A stretch of 64,000 nt of DNA from Corynebacterium falsenii (GCA_001054945.1 JVKJ01000002.1:93501-157500); one strand, 5' to 3'. Positions 16,871 to 28,157 are shown, numbered from the stretch's first letter. The notes: a model not told the origin generated them from the letters alone. Numbers and translations: made by a program.

Positions 16871-17899
16871 TTAGTTCATCCCCGGTACCACATACACAGC
16901 AATCGCAATCGTGGCGATCCAGAACAGTGCCAACACCTGCAGCGTCCGATCACGCAGCGCGATCTCATCCGGCGCACCACCATCGCCGCGGTCCACGTCC
17001 GAGGCATAGCGCAGGATCGCCACCGTAAACGGCACCATCGAAATCTGGTACCACACCGCCGCGGTACCGCTGACCTCCTGGGACAGATCAAAGCCCCACA
17101 GCGCGTAGCTCAGCACCACCGCAGTGGCGGCCAACGTCCACACAAAGCGCAGGTAAGTAGGGGTGTAGCTCTCCAGCGACTTACGAATCTTCGCCCCAGA
17201 CCGCAGCGACAGCTTGAGCTCCGCATACCGCTTGCCCGCGGCCATAAACAAGGAGCCGAAGGCCGCTACCAGCAGGAACCACTGGGAGAGCACGATGGAC
17301 GCAGCCACGCCGCCAGCCATCGCGCGCAGCATGAACCCGGAGCTGACCAGCGCAATATCGATCACCGGCTGGTGCTTCCACCCGAAGCAGTACCCCAGCT
17401 GCAGCGCGATGTACACCGCCACCACGATGGCCAGTCCCGGCCCGGAGCTCGCCAGGAACGAGCCACCCACCGCCGCCGCGATCAGCACCACCGCCATGAC
17501 ATAAGCCAGGGATACCGGCAGCACGCCAGCCGCGATCGGCCGAAACCGCTTGGTCGGGTGCGCCCGGTCCGCCTCCACGTCGCGGGCATCATTAATCAAG
17601 TAGATGCTCGATGCCGCCAGGCAGAACACCACGAAAGCGATCAGGATATCCAGCAGCACGCGCTCCTGGAACAGCATCTCTCCGCCAGCTGCCGCAGGAG
17701 CGGCCACGACGAGCGCATTCTTCACCCATTGCTTGGGGCGCAACGCCTTGATCATCGCTTCGGGCAGGTTCCTCGGCCCGCGCAGCCCCTTGTTATCGGC
17801 GGCGTCCACCTCCGTGGGCTGACCGCCCTCTCGCTGTCTCTCCAGGCCCGATGTGTGTGGCTCCGAGCCCAGGATGGGTTCTTCTACTCCCTCGCTCAC
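16871..17899 (-). CDS. ubiA: Decaprenyl-phosphate 5-phosphoribosyltransferase (DPPR synthase)
   Basis: UbiA-superfamily membrane transferase joining PRPP to decaprenyl phosphate, the first committed step to the arabinose donor DPA. 342 residues with about nine membrane segments. The Mg-binding motif NDARDVEAD occupies 103-111. An unusual hydrophilic N-terminal tail of about 45 residues precedes the first membrane segment. It overlaps the PAP2 gene by four bases (ATGA), and PAP2 overlaps glfT2 the same way, so glfT2-PAP2-ubiA is one tightly coupled operon. Confidence 0.92.
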   Translation of the reverse strand: MSEGVEEPILGSEPHTSGLERQREGGQPTEVDAADNKGLRGPRNLPEAMIKALRPKQWVKNALVVAAPAAAGGEMLFQERVLLDILIAFVVFCLAASSIYLINDARDVEADRAHPTKRFRPIAAGVLPVSLAYVMAVVLIAAAVGGSFLASSGPGLAIVVAVYIALQLGYCFGWKHQPVIDIALVSSGFMLRAMAGGVAASIVLSQWFLLVAAFGSLFMAAGKRYAELKLSLRSGAKIRKSLESYTPTYLRFVWTLAATAVVLSYALWGFDLSQEVSGTAAVWYQISMVPFTVAILRYASDVDRGDGGAPDEIALRDRTLQVLALFWIATIAIAVYVVPGMN

Positions 17900-18528
17900 C
17901 GTTTCTCCTTCTTCATTTTCTTGAGGACGCCACGGGCGCCTCGTGTCGGCTCTTTAACCACAATTGAGTTCACGGCCTTGCTGCTGACCAGGCCGATAAG
18001 ACTACCGAGTGTCACATCAGATGGATAGTGCACGCCCAATACGAGGCGGCTAGCCGCCATCACGGGGATGCCGACCAGCGGTAACTTGCTGCCCGTCGCG
18101 GGCACGAGGGAAACCAGGGCCGCGGTGGAGCTGGTCGCGTGCGAGGACGGGAAGCTCAACTTGGAGGGGGTGCCCACTCCGATCGCGATGCGCTCGTCAT
18201 GAGGGCGCGGGCGGCGGATCACGCGCTTGATAATCACGCTGGCGGCGTGTGCCACAAAGGCACTGATGCCCACGTTCGCCCACAACTGCTTACGGCGCCG
18301 GTGATCTCCGGCGTGCAACGGGTTCTGGTCCCGGCGCGCGCGGCAGGCCGCCCAGGCATATCCCGCGGCAGATAGTCCCATCCAACCCAGGGCATGCTCG
18401 CCGAAGTGGCTGAGCGCGCGAGCAGCGCTCTGCACCCCGGGCTTGTTGCCGATGACACTTTGGATGGCAACCAGCGCATCAGACTCCCCTAATGGGTCGC
18501 CCGGCAGCGTGGGGTTCTTGCGGATCAT
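17896..18528 (-). CDS. PAP2-family phosphatase of DPA synthesis (Rv3807c type)
   Basis: 210 residues. The three PAP2 motifs are visible: K101...RRPRP (105-109), FPSSH (126-130) and SR...H...D (R161, H167, D171). Its Rv3807c counterpart is proposed to dephosphorylate decaprenylphosphoryl-5-phosphoribose to decaprenylphosphoryl-ribose. It overlaps both neighbours by four bases. A GGACGCCAC motif copy lies over the codons for RGVL near the C-terminus. Confidence 0.87.
   Translation of the reverse strand: MIRKNPTLPGDPLGESDALVAIQSVIGNKPGVQSAARALSHFGEHALGWMGLSAAGYAWAACRARRDQNPLHAGDHRRRKQLWANVGISAFVAHAASVIIKRVIRRPRPHDERIAIGVGTPSKLSFPSSHATSSTAALVSLVPATGSKLPLVGIPVMAASRLVLGVHYPSDVTLGSLIGLVSSKAVNSIVVKEPTRGARGVLKKMKKEKR
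17925..17933 (+). repeat. GGACGCCAC motif copy 6
   Basis: Near the 3' end of the PAP2 gene (Gly-Val); preceded by TTTTCTTGA. Confidence 0.7.
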
Positions 18529-20597
18529 TTCTCGGCCCCAGCTGCGCCGTCACTGCCATTGTTGGCTTCTGGCTCGAAGATCTGCGCCCAGGCCTCGCGG
18601 CTGGTCAAGTAGGGGTGAGCTGCCCGGTACTTCTCGCGCATCTCGTCGAAACGGTCCAAGACCTCCTTCTGCAGGCGTGCCGAGTCCTTCGCCAAGGCGA
18701 TCATCTGACCGCGGTCGCGCTTGCGGTACACCACGCCCTTGCCGTCGGCGGTGGTCACTGTTGCACCGTCGATGCGGGACAGGCTGAACCAGCGGGCCTC
18801 GATGGGTGGCAGGTTGACCTGCGGAACGTGGTGGTGGCGAGCATCGGCCGGCTTGGCGTTGTTCACCACAGCCTGAGTAAGGGTCTTGACCTTGGCCTTC
18901 AGGCTCAGCGGAATGCGCGTGAGGTGAGCGGGCCCGCCCGTCGGAGCGGGCAGCTCGGAGGCCGAGGGGATAACCACCGCATCGGAGTAGTTCTTGCGCA
19001 TCTTGTTGATCCGAGGCAAGGCCTTATCCAGGATGGTGAACAGCTGATCCGGCCCAGCCAGGAAGTCCTTCATGGCCTCGTTCTGGATGGCCACCGTGGA
19101 GTACTCCAGGCACAGCAGGTGCTTTGCCGTGGCCTTTGCCATGGAGGCAACCATGCCCTTGGGGGAACCGTCTTGCTGGATGGCAGCGACGATCAGGCGA
19201 TTGCGCAGGTGGAAGTACGCTTGCCAATCGATGGCATCGTCCTTATCGGACCACGCCATGTGCCAGATCGCGATGCCCGGCCAGGAGGCGGTGGGAAAGC
19301 CCGCGTCCTTGGCGCGTAGCCCGAACTCGCCGTCGTCCCACTTGATAAACAGCGGCAGCGGCTGCCCGATGGTCTCCGCCACCACGCGCGGGATCATGCA
19401 CATCCACCAGCCGTTGTAGTCCACGTCGATGCGGCGGTGCAGGTCCTTGGAATTCACGTGTTCACCGGAGGCGTTGCGGCCGTAGCTTCCACGGTCGCGC
19501 AGCGGGTGCCGGTAGAAGTCGTGGTCATAGTGGGTGTGCGGGGCTGCGGTCCACATGAAAGCGCCGCGGTCGATGACCTCGCCCATGGTGTGCAGGTGGC
19601 TGCGCTCCTGCAGGTTCAGCATCTGCCCGCCGATGAGCATCGGCGATTTCGCATAGCGGGAGGCCGCCAGGGAGCGCAGCACGCTATCGGGCTCGATGGC
19701 AATGTCGTCATCCATGTACAGGATGTACGGGCTCTTCGTCCCGCGCTCCGGGTGCCGGGCCTCGTACATGATGCGGGAGTATCCGCCGGATCCACCCAGG
19801 TTGCCCTGCTGCACGACCCGCAGGCGATCACCGAAGTGATCGGCCACGGCCTGCCAGCCCGGCTCGTCCTTCGGGTGCTTGTCACCCTGGTCCGGCATGA
19901 TGATTTCCTCGATCACCCCGTCGACCTGGGGATCGCTGGCCAGCGCCTCCAAGGCGGCCACGGCATCCGCCGGGCGGTTGAACGTGGGAATACCCACCGT
20001 AATGCTGGCCTCTGGCACCGGCAGCCTGTCCCCCGGGTGGAAACGGACACTCTCCCCGGTGGTGGCGTCCCTAATCGTGGCGGGGGACCCAAGCACCTGG
20101 CCCTCGGCTTCCTGCGGCGCGAACCAGCCGGCGGAGTGGATCGTCGTCTCAGACTCGCAGGTGATGTCGAACCAGATCCAGCCGCCGTCCTCAAACGGCG
20201 CGAGGGAGACGGTGAATTCGGCGGTGCCGCGGCCGTCCTTATCGACCTCCACGACGTCACCGGTGATGGCGATGCGGGAGCCGTCGATCTTGGAACGGTA
20301 CAGGTCAATGCGTGCATCGCCGGTGAGATCCACGCGAAGGGTGACCTCATCCAGCTGCGACCAGCGGCGCCAGTAGGAGGCGGGGAAGGCGTTGAAATAG
20401 GTCTCGAAGGAGATTTCCGTCCCCGCGGGGATCCGCGCCGAGGTCCGGGACAGCGCGGTCACGCGGCCGGGGGTGGTGGACTCGTTCTCCACGATGTAGA
20501 GCGACCGAACGTCGCGAGGTTCTCCGCGCTTGGGAAGAATGACCCGCGCCAGGCGAGTCGAATCAAACTCAGTGTTTTGGTTCGTGGATGCAGACAT
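18525..20597 (-). CDS. glfT2: Galactofuranosyltransferase GlfT2
   Basis: Polymerises the galactan of arabinogalactan from UDP-galactofuranose at the cytoplasmic membrane face. 690 residues from ATG 20597. An N-terminal beta-sandwich (about 1-190) precedes a GT-A domain with the metal-binding DDD at 296-298 (YMDDDIAIEPD); KWDDGEFGLRA and WHMAW follow. ATG 20597 has GGAGG about 13 bases upstream and leaves 17 residues before the family-conserved RVILP, so it is preferred over ATG 20639. First gene of the glfT2-PAP2-ubiA operon. Confidence 0.92.
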   Translation of the reverse strand: MSASTNQNTEFDSTRLARVILPKRGEPRDVRSLYIVENESTTPGRVTALSRTSARIPAGTEISFETYFNAFPASYWRRWSQLDEVTLRVDLTGDARIDLYRSKIDGSRIAITGDVVEVDKDGRGTAEFTVSLAPFEDGGWIWFDITCESETTIHSAGWFAPQEAEGQVLGSPATIRDATTGESVRFHPGDRLPVPEASITVGIPTFNRPADAVAALEALASDPQVDGVIEEIIMPDQGDKHPKDEPGWQAVADHFGDRLRVVQQGNLGGSGGYSRIMYEARHPERGTKSPYILYMDDDIAIEPDSVLRSLAASRYAKSPMLIGGQMLNLQERSHLHTMGEVIDRGAFMWTAAPHTHYDHDFYRHPLRDRGSYGRNASGEHVNSKDLHRRIDVDYNGWWMCMIPRVVAETIGQPLPLFIKWDDGEFGLRAKDAGFPTASWPGIAIWHMAWSDKDDAIDWQAYFHLRNRLIVAAIQQDGSPKGMVASMAKATAKHLLCLEYSTVAIQNEAMKDFLAGPDQLFTILDKALPRINKMRKNYSDAVVIPSASELPAPTGGPAHLTRIPLSLKAKVKTLTQAVVNNAKPADARHHHVPQVNLPPIEARWFSLSRIDGATVTTADGKGVVYRKRDRGQMIALAKDSARLQKEVLDRFDEMREKYRAAHPYLTSREAWAQIFEPEANNGSDGAAGAEK
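20062..20070 (-). repeat. GGACGCCAC motif copy 7
   Basis: In the glfT2 interdomain region (Asp-Ala-Thr). Confidence 0.7.
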
Positions 20598-20728
20598 GAG
20601 CGTGCGCGCCGACCTCCGTGTAGACAGTTGTTTGGGCATTATTATTCATCACCTGCCCCCTGGAGGCAGCGCGCGCCACACCTTTTGCCCCGGACTCGCA
20701 GGTGGGGGCAAGTCCATTTCTTTGGGTT

Positions 20729-21715
20729 CTATTCGGGTGTGTTCGGGTCAAATGGCTCCTGGGGACGGCCGGTGAACCCGGCGGTCTTATCGCAGTCCTC
20801 CGGGTGGAGGTTGCTGCAGATCATGACCCAGCCGCCGTCGCTGACGGTGTTCCAGTGGATGCCGCGGACGTCCTTGCCCTGGGAGTCCTTGAAGAAGCCG
20901 TCCTGGGCAAGCTCCTTGGGTGTCACGCCGAAGGCGAGGGTGTTGCCGAACTCGCACTCCCCCGCGACCGCGCTGGGCCGGCCTTGGAGGCCGCGGCGAT
21001 CGCTACACTGCACGCCGATCTTGCCCAGTTGCTCGCGCGCCTGCTGGTAGCCGCCCCACCCCTGGTACTCCGGGGGTTTGGCCGCTTGCTCTGGGGAGAT
21101 CGCTCCGGGGAGGAGGCTCACCTCCAGGTCCACGTCTTTCAGCGCCGTTTCGCACGGGTTTTGTTCATTGGTGACGCCACCGGGGAACACGCAGTAGCCC
21201 GTCACGTCCTTGCCTTTTACCGGCCGGTAGAACCACGACATCTGCTCACGGGAGGATGTTTCCGGCCCGCCTTGGGCGGAGTTGCTGGTGATCGCGTCCA
21301 GGACTTTGTTGGCGACCTCGTCCGGTTTCCCGTAGTCCTTCTTCGAAAACACGGTGAACTGTGGCTTGTTCACCGCATCCGTGGGACTGGCACAGCTCAG
21401 GCCATCCTTGTTGAGGAAGGGATCGTCGGTCTGGAAGCAGTCATAGCCGACCTTGTGCGCCTTGTCCTGCACATCCTTGAGCTCGGTGGCGACGGCCGGG
21501 GTGGTGGGCTTCTGCTCGGACATGGTGGTGCTGCCGTTGTCGCTGCCGCCGCCGCAGGCGGTGAGGCAGAGTGCGGCCACGGTCAGCGCGCCGAGAGTAT
21601 GGAGCCGAACGGGATGCCGGGTGCGCTGCCTGGCTGGTGACTGCCGATCGACGGGCCCGCGAGAGGCGTGGCTGCAATCCGATTCATGCGTTGGCTTGCT
21701 TTCTGTGGCGCGCAT
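20729..21715 (-). CDS. Putative lipoprotein, unrecognised family
   Basis: 328 residues. A long basic N-terminus (about 38 residues) precedes a hydrophobic stretch and lipobox LTAC (Cys54), then a Gly/Ser linker. The body has at least six cysteines and no domain I can name. The extended N-terminus suggests the real start may be internal, but no later Met lies before the lipobox. Located between glfT2 and the VOC gene, where C. glutamicum also carries uncharacterised genes between glfT and glf. Confidence 0.65.
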   Translation of the reverse strand: MRATESKPTHESDCSHASRGPVDRQSPARQRTRHPVRLHTLGALTVAALCLTACGGGSDNGSTTMSEQKPTTPAVATELKDVQDKAHKVGYDCFQTDDPFLNKDGLSCASPTDAVNKPQFTVFSKKDYGKPDEVANKVLDAITSNSAQGGPETSSREQMSWFYRPVKGKDVTGYCVFPGGVTNEQNPCETALKDVDLEVSLLPGAISPEQAAKPPEYQGWGGYQQAREQLGKIGVQCSDRRGLQGRPSAVAGECEFGNTLAFGVTPKELAQDGFFKDSQGKDVRGIHWNTVSDGGWVMICSNLHPEDCDKTAGFTGRPQEPFDPNTPE

Positions 21716-21881
21716 AGCTTTCAGAGTAGTTGAGGATTCCTCTGAATTTACTGGGCGGAGGTCAATTCCCCCTTATTGGCCGTAGGATTGCGAACGCGTG
21801 GCCGCGGCGCGATTCCCCGAAATGTTGTCGGCTGCGTCGCTGGCCACCCCAGCGATTGAACTACCACGAAAGGACAACTTC

Positions 21882-22325
21882 ATGTCTACCTGGATCAACC
21901 CATACATCATGTTCACCAATCAGGCGCAGCCCGCACTTGAGTTCTATGCCGAGGTGTTCGGGGGCAACGTTCAGTCCATGACCTTCGGCCAGGCTGGAGC
22001 AGCGCAGCAGCCAGAGCATGAGAACCTGATCATGCATGGCCACCTGGAGACTACCGACGGCTGGACCCTCATGGCCGCCGATTCTCAGCCGAAGGGCCCC
22101 GCCGATGTCGACGAGGCACCAATCCGCATCTCCATCGGCGGCAAGACCGAGGAGCTGGAAAAGGCCAAGGGCTGGTTCGACAAGCTGGCCGAGGGCGGCA
22201 AGGTCGAGGTCCCGCTGGAGAAGCAGATGTGGGGCGACTCCTTCGGCATGGTTCGCGACAAGTTCGGCGTCACCTGGATGATCAACATCGCCGGTGAAAA
22301 CCAAGGCGAATGGTCCGGGCAGTAG
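21882..22325 (+). CDS. VOC/glyoxalase-superfamily protein (PhnB-like)
   Basis: 147 residues of one vicinal-oxygen-chelate module pair: INPYIMFTNQAQPALEFYAEVFGG at the N-terminus (quoted as two parts of one helix-strand unit) and WGDSFGMVRDKFGVTWMIN at the C-terminus are typical of PhnB-like proteins of unknown substrate. Start ATG 21882 has GAAAGGA upstream; longer in-frame starts lack a signal. Monocistronic, with a bidirectional terminator between it and glf. Confidence 0.8.
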   Translation: MSTWINPYIMFTNQAQPALEFYAEVFGGNVQSMTFGQAGAAQQPEHENLIMHGHLETTDGWTLMAADSQPKGPADVDEAPIRISIGGKTEELEKAKGWFDKLAEGGKVEVPLEKQMWGDSFGMVRDKFGVTWMINIAGENQGEWSGQ

Positions 22326-22337
22326 TCCGCTAGCGCG

Positions 22338-22346
22338 GTGGCGTCC
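22338..22346 (-). repeat. GGACGCCAC motif copy 8
   Basis: Intergenic, 13 bases after the VOC gene stop. Confidence 0.7.
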
Positions 22347-22389
22347 TGACAAGGGCGAGCACGCCGCGACCCACCGCGCGGAAAAACGC

Positions 22390-22415
22390 ATGGCCACCCC
22401 ACAAGGGGTGGCCAT
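22390..22415. terminator. Bidirectional terminator between VOC gene and glf
   Basis: 11-bp perfect stem ATGGCCACCCC / GGGGTGGCCAT with a 4-base loop. Plus strand continues TTTCGC; minus strand continues GCGTTTTTC. It sits between two converging genes. Confidence 0.85.
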
Positions 22416-22447
22416 TTCGCTGCACCCCGGCAAGGGGCCTGTAGGCG

Positions 22448-23710
<1,263 letters not shown>

Positions 23711-23753
23711 TCAAATGCGGAGAATTAAACGGAGAGTGGAAAACTGGGCATTC

Positions 23754-24590
23754 TTAGAACCAATTTTCCAGCACCGCTGCGACCCCGTCGGAATCGTTGT
23801 CCGCCGTCACCGTATCTGCGGCGTCCTTCACCCGGTCTAAGGCATTCCCCATGGCCACGCCACACCCGGCCCACCGCAGCATCTCAATATCGTTGGGCAT
23901 GTCCCCGAACGCGATGACTTCGTCGGATCGCACCCCCAGATCCTCGGCAATCCATTCCAACGCGCTTCGCTTCGATATTCCCGGCGCGCTGACCTCTACC
24001 AGCCCGCCTGACCACGAAAACGTCGCGTGCGCCACCGCCGGGTCGATATGCGGCGCCACCAGGTCGTAGAGCTGCGCTGATGTGACTCCCGAATTCCGAA
24101 TGAGCAGCTTCACCACCGGTACCTCGATGAGTTGCGCGATCGTCTGCACACTGTGCTCGTCGGACAGCCAAGCGTGGTCATACTGCTCCGAGACTGAAAA
24201 CAAGCTCTCCGCCCGGTCGAACGCGCTCTCCCCCACGCGTTCCACGGCGAATCCCACTCCCCCAATATCCTGCGTAGCCCGCTCCGCGATGTCCACAACG
24301 TGCCGCAGCACCTCCGGGCCCAGCTCAGCACTGTGTACGATCCGATCCGCCGCGGCGTCATACACCACAGCCCCGTTCGCGCACACGCAGCGCGGGCGCA
24401 TCGGCAACTGCTCGAGGACTGGGAGCAACCACCGCGCTGGGCGCCCCGTCGCTAGCGTGAAATGCACGCCCGCACTGCTGATCCGTCGCACGGCCTCGCG
24501 CATCCGCTGTGACACCCGATCACGACTGTCCACGAGGGTGCCGTCCACGTCGCTGACCACGAGTTTCGGCGCATCAATATTTCGAATCAT
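23754..24590 (-). CDS. HAD-superfamily hydrolase (Cof/YbjI type)
   Basis: 278 residues from ATG 24590. HAD motif I is VSDVDGTLVD, motif II ATGRP, motif IV GDMPNDIEML, with a C2-type cap between, as in Cof sugar-phosphate or flavin-phosphate phosphatases. A GTG at 24629, five bases after the stop of the upstream acyltransferase gene, would add 13 residues and imply translational coupling; the shorter start places DVDGTL at the usual distance. Substrate unknown. Confidence 0.85.
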   Translation of the reverse strand: MIRNIDAPKLVVSDVDGTLVDSRDRVSQRMREAVRRISSAGVHFTLATGRPARWLLPVLEQLPMRPRCVCANGAVVYDAAADRIVHSAELGPEVLRHVVDIAERATQDIGGVGFAVERVGESAFDRAESLFSVSEQYDHAWLSDEHSVQTIAQLIEVPVVKLLIRNSGVTSAQLYDLVAPHIDPAVAHATFSWSGGLVEVSAPGISKRSALEWIAEDLGVRSDEVIAFGDMPNDIEMLRWAGCGVAMGNALDRVKDAADTVTADNDSDGVAAVLENWF

Positions 24591-24634
24591 CACGTCAGGC
24601 TTCGTGTCGCCCGTCCATGCGCTGCGCACCCGCT

Positions 24635-25567
24635 CTACTTCTGGAATTTCTGTCGCACGGTAACCAGGACCTTGTTGATCCCCGTTGCGCGTTCCCGTTC
24701 CTGGGCCATTTCTTGTTGACGCCGCTGCTGAGCTTCTTGCGCCTCCGCGCGCTTGCGCTTGCGTGCCACTTGGTCCGCGCGATCTTTGACCGTTGCCTCT
24801 TCGAGCGTGGGTGCGGAACCGCCCCTCCTGGCGGGGACCCAGTACTCCCCCTTCGGCATCGGGCCGTACAGCCGCTCATATTCGGCCTGAGTTTCCTCCA
24901 ACTGCTTGACCATGGCTGCGTGCAGGCGCTCGGTGGTCTCCGCGGAGTCCGCCGTGACGTCAATCGGCTTGCCGACTTTGATCACCAGCCGGCCGTCCTT
25001 CGGTCGCCACGTGGGCTTGCGCCCCTTGGTCCACACGCGTTGACTCCCCCAAATCGTGACCGGCACCAGCGGCACCTCCGCATCATGGGCGATCTTCGCC
25101 GCTCCCTGGCGAAATTCTTTGATCTCGAAGGACCGGGAGATGGTTGCTTCAGGGAAGATCCCTACGATTTGTCCCGCCTTCAAACGGCTGATGGCCTCGC
25201 GGACAGAGCCCTGACCGTTGGCCCGATCCACAGGAATGTGTTTCATTCCGCTCATCAGCGCGCCGACGATCTTGTTGCCCCAGATCTCCTTCTTCGCCAT
25301 GAACCGCACCAGGCGCCGACCATTGAAGTGCGCGGGGATGCCGCCATAGACGAAGTCCCAGTATCCGGTGTGGTTCACCGCCACCATGGCCCCGCCGGTC
25401 GCGGGCATGTTCTCTGGGTTAAGAACGTGAACGTCCATGCGTTGCACGTAGTTAATCCACAGTTTCGCCAGGGGGATGATGATCCGCCCGTACAACAGCT
25501 GCTTGGATTCCTGCGGGTGGCGAGCGGCTGGAGTGAAGTCAGCGGGGAGGTTGAAGCGGTCCATCAT
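24635..25567 (-). CDS. 1-acyl-glycerol-3-phosphate acyltransferase family (PlsC)
   Basis: 310 residues. The acyltransferase HX4D motif is NHTGYWD (65-71) and the substrate motif FPEAT is at 138-142. The C-terminal third (about 240-310) is charged and Gln/Arg-rich, probably coiled. Start ATG 25567 has GAAGGAC upstream. Likely makes phosphatidic acid or acylates a related lipid; same strand and operon as the HAD gene. Confidence 0.85.
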   Translation of the reverse strand: MMDRFNLPADFTPAARHPQESKQLLYGRIIIPLAKLWINYVQRMDVHVLNPENMPATGGAMVAVNHTGYWDFVYGGIPAHFNGRRLVRFMAKKEIWGNKIVGALMSGMKHIPVDRANGQGSVREAISRLKAGQIVGIFPEATISRSFEIKEFRQGAAKIAHDAEVPLVPVTIWGSQRVWTKGRKPTWRPKDGRLVIKVGKPIDVTADSAETTERLHAAMVKQLEETQAEYERLYGPMPKGEYWVPARRGGSAPTLEEATVKDRADQVARKRKRAEAQEAQQRRQQEMAQERERATGINKVLVTVRQKFQK

Positions 25568-25757
25568 TGTCCTTCGGTTCTAAAGCCTTCAGTTCTCTTG
25601 TGGATGTTAGAAGTGGATGTCGCGAGCCTGGGCAGCTCGCGGGCCCAGCCCGCAGCCAACACGCAGGGGTAACGAGGAGGCCACGGCACCGCACAGCGTG
25701 CTGCGGCGAACTGCCGGGGGCATCCCCCACAGGTTATGTGCTGCGGCGGGGATGCGC

Positions 25758-27029
25758 TCAGCGTGGCGTCAACACTTCCTTACCCACGAACGGGCGCAGA
25801 GCCTCCGGAACCACGACCGAACCATCGGCCTGCTGGTTGTTCTCGAGGATGGCCACCAACCAGCGGGTCGTGGCCAGCGTGCCGTTGAGGGTCGCCGCGA
25901 TCTGGGGCTTGCCGTCGGCATCGCGGTAACGGGTCTTCAGGCGGCGGGCCTGGAAGGTAGTGCAGTTGGAGGTGGAGGTCAGCTCTCGGTAGGTGTCCTG
26001 GGTGGGGACCCACGCCTCGGTGTCATACTTGCGCGCGGCGGACGCGCCCAGGTCACCGCCAGCGACGTCGATGACCCGGTAGGGGACGCCAACTGCGGAG
26101 AGCATGTCCTTCTCCATCGCCAGCAATTCCTGGTGCTGAGCCTCGGCTTCTTCGGGGCGGCAGTAAACGAACATCTCGACCTTGTCGAATTGGTGGACCC
26201 GGATGATTCCGCGGGTGTCCTTGCCGTAACTTCCGGCCTCACGGCGGAAGCAGGAGGACCAGCCGGCGTAACGCACGGGGCCGTCGCTCAGATCGATGAT
26301 TTCATCGGAGTGGTAGCCGGCAAGGGCGACCTCGGAGGTGCCGACGAGGTACATGTCGTCCTCCTCCAGGTGGTAGATCTCATCCGAGTGCGCACCCAGG
26401 AATCCGGTCCCGGCCATGACCTCTGGGCGGACAAGTACCGGGGGAATCATCATCTGGAAGCCGTGCTCGACGGCCTTGTGGGCTGCGAGCTGCAGCATCC
26501 CCAGTTGCAGTAGCGCGCCGTCGCCGGTGAGGAAGTAGAAGCGAGCGCCGGAGACTTTGGTACCGCGCTTCATGTCGATCAGGCCCAGGGATTCCCCAAG
26601 TTCCAGGTGATCCTTGGGCTCGAAGTCGAAGGCGGTGGGCTCCCCCACGTGCTCCAGCACCACGAAATCATCTTCGCCGCCGGCTGGTGCGCCCTCTTCC
26701 ACGATGTTGGAGAGCTTCATCTGCAGCTCATGCACGTCATCCTCGGCCTGGGTCTGAGCCTTTTCCAGTTCCTTGACCGCTTCTGCTTTCTGCTTGCCCT
26801 GCTCGCGCAGCGCGGCCTTCTCCTCATCGGAGGCGGTGCGCATCTGCTGTCCCATCGACTTGGAGAAGGACTTCTGCTCGGAGCGCGCGGCATCGGCTGC
26901 GGCGATGGATTCGCGACGGCGGGAATCGGCCTCCAGCAGCTGATCGACCAGAGCTGGGTCCTCCCCACGAGTGCGTTGGGAACGACGAACCAGGTCCGGA
27001 TTTTCACGCAGGAGCTTCAGATCAATCAT
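25758..27029 (-). CDS. serS: Seryl-tRNA synthetase
   Basis: 423 residues. N-terminal coiled-coil tRNA-binding arm (about 30-110) and class II core with motif 2 [14 protein letters not shown] (261-274) and [10 protein letters not shown] (231-240). Charges tRNA-Ser. In mycobacteria serS lies next to the septum-formation gene block; here about 10 kb of toxin debris and other genes have been placed between them. Confidence 0.96.
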   Translation of the reverse strand: MIDLKLLRENPDLVRRSQRTRGEDPALVDQLLEADSRRRESIAAADAARSEQKSFSKSMGQQMRTASDEEKAALREQGKQKAEAVKELEKAQTQAEDDVHELQMKLSNIVEEGAPAGGEDDFVVLEHVGEPTAFDFEPKDHLELGESLGLIDMKRGTKVSGARFYFLTGDGALLQLGMLQLAAHKAVEHGFQMMIPPVLVRPEVMAGTGFLGAHSDEIYHLEEDDMYLVGTSEVALAGYHSDEIIDLSDGPVRYAGWSSCFRREAGSYGKDTRGIIRVHQFDKVEMFVYCRPEEAEAQHQELLAMEKDMLSAVGVPYRVIDVAGGDLGASAARKYDTEAWVPTQDTYRELTSTSNCTTFQARRLKTRYRDADGKPQIAATLNGTLATTRWLVAILENNQQADGSVVVPEALRPFVGKEVLTPR

Positions 27030-27065
27030 GCGGATTAGTCTAGCGGGAGGGGTGGACAGTGGGCA

Positions 27066-27460
27066 GTGTATGGCTGCAGGCAGCTAATGGTCGGGGCGGT
27101 GGGTAATGCATCAACGATGCATATGTCACCTAAGGATCTCGCCTTCCAGGAGAAGGTCACCGGTGTTGACTCGCGTTACGGTTATGTGGTTGACGGCGTG
27201 AAGTTCGATGGGTTCAAAGACGGAACCCTTCTCGACGCCAAAGCCAAATACGGACAGTTCTTTGATAACAAGGGGAATCTGCAACCATGGGCCGAGAAAG
27301 TCGAGAAGAATTTCGTAAAACAGGCAGCAAATCAAATTCGTGTAGCTGACGGGCCCCAATAGCTTGGGTCTTTGACGAACAAAAAACGGCGCGAGCCGTT
27401 CGGCGAATCTTCGCAAGGCACAAAATTAATGGAATTGAAATACACACCTTTACGGCTTGA
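27066..27460 (+). pseudogene. Orphan Tox-REase-5-like toxin tip, frameshifted
   Basis: The first frame (from 27066, homology from about 27120) gives MSPKDLAFQEKVTG...YVVDGVKFDGFKDG...LLDAKAKYGQF, the start of a restriction-endonuclease-fold toxin of the Tox-REase-5 type, then stops at 27360. Reading one base back from about 27353 continues as APIAWVFDEQKTARAVRRIF to a stop at 27458-27460, matching the expected PxxWhFaexxaA tail. A single G missing from the GGG at 27351-27353 would restore one frame. No Rhs or other delivery domain precedes it. Family name from memory; the frameshift is seen directly. Confidence 0.7.
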
Positions 27461-27474
27461 AGGAGGAGTTGAAA

Positions 27475-28157
27475 ATGGTTGAGAAAGCGTTCATTGGATT
27501 TTTTGGGGCGAAGATGAACGTTCTCCAAGGGCATGGGCAGTATTGATGGCTGACCTTATGGAGAAATTATCTAACGTGGACTCTAAACTGGGGCAATGGC
27601 GGCAGCCTGCAGGAAACGTGATTGAAATGCAAAATCCACAGGTAGAAAGTCGAAAATCAATAGCTTCCCGCATAGAGGAGGAGTTCACCAACTCTAGGAA
27701 AGGCGGGAAAAATTCTGAAACCGCGGGCGCAATTATATCACTCTGGTCAGATACGGGAATTCTGAGAAAGATTAGTGGAAGAATTGGAGAGTGTACGCAA
27801 GACTCCTCTATTAATTTTATCCAATTTGAATTCGATTCGGGTATAGATTTGAATGAGTTTGGCATTTCCATACCACTGCTTATTAAGGTCGTTGGTGAGG
27901 TTATTCCCTTTGAGTATTCTTTCTATTGTGATGATGAAGAGTACACCGCGCAGGCACTCCGTGGGATTGATCAGCATATTGGCCGGGTGTTTGCGTTGTC
28001 TGATCGGGTGTTTGACGTGCAGGAGGTACCAGGTTTTCATCGGTTGGCGTCAGGCACGGAGGGGCAAACTTTTTCCAGCAGGACGTTGACGGGCCGTTAA
28101 CTGATGATGTTGTTGATGAGGCCAGCAAGTGTGTGGACGCTGGTCGGCGCCAATAGT
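27475..28157 (+). pseudogene. Imm52-like immunity gene with two homopolymer frameshifts
   Basis: Starts with AGGAGG (27461-27466) and ATG 27475: MVEKAFIGFF. One missing T in the T6 run at 27499-27504 shifts the frame; the continuation reads WGEDERSPRAWAVLMADL...LGQW, the Imm52-like start. A second shift at the T5 run 28070-28074 links RLASGTEGQTF to FQQDVDGPLTDDVVDEAS, ending at 28155-28157. Restoring one T at each site gives an open frame of about 228 codons. It follows its cognate toxin tip by 14 bases, as expected for a toxin-immunity pair. Confidence 0.65.
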
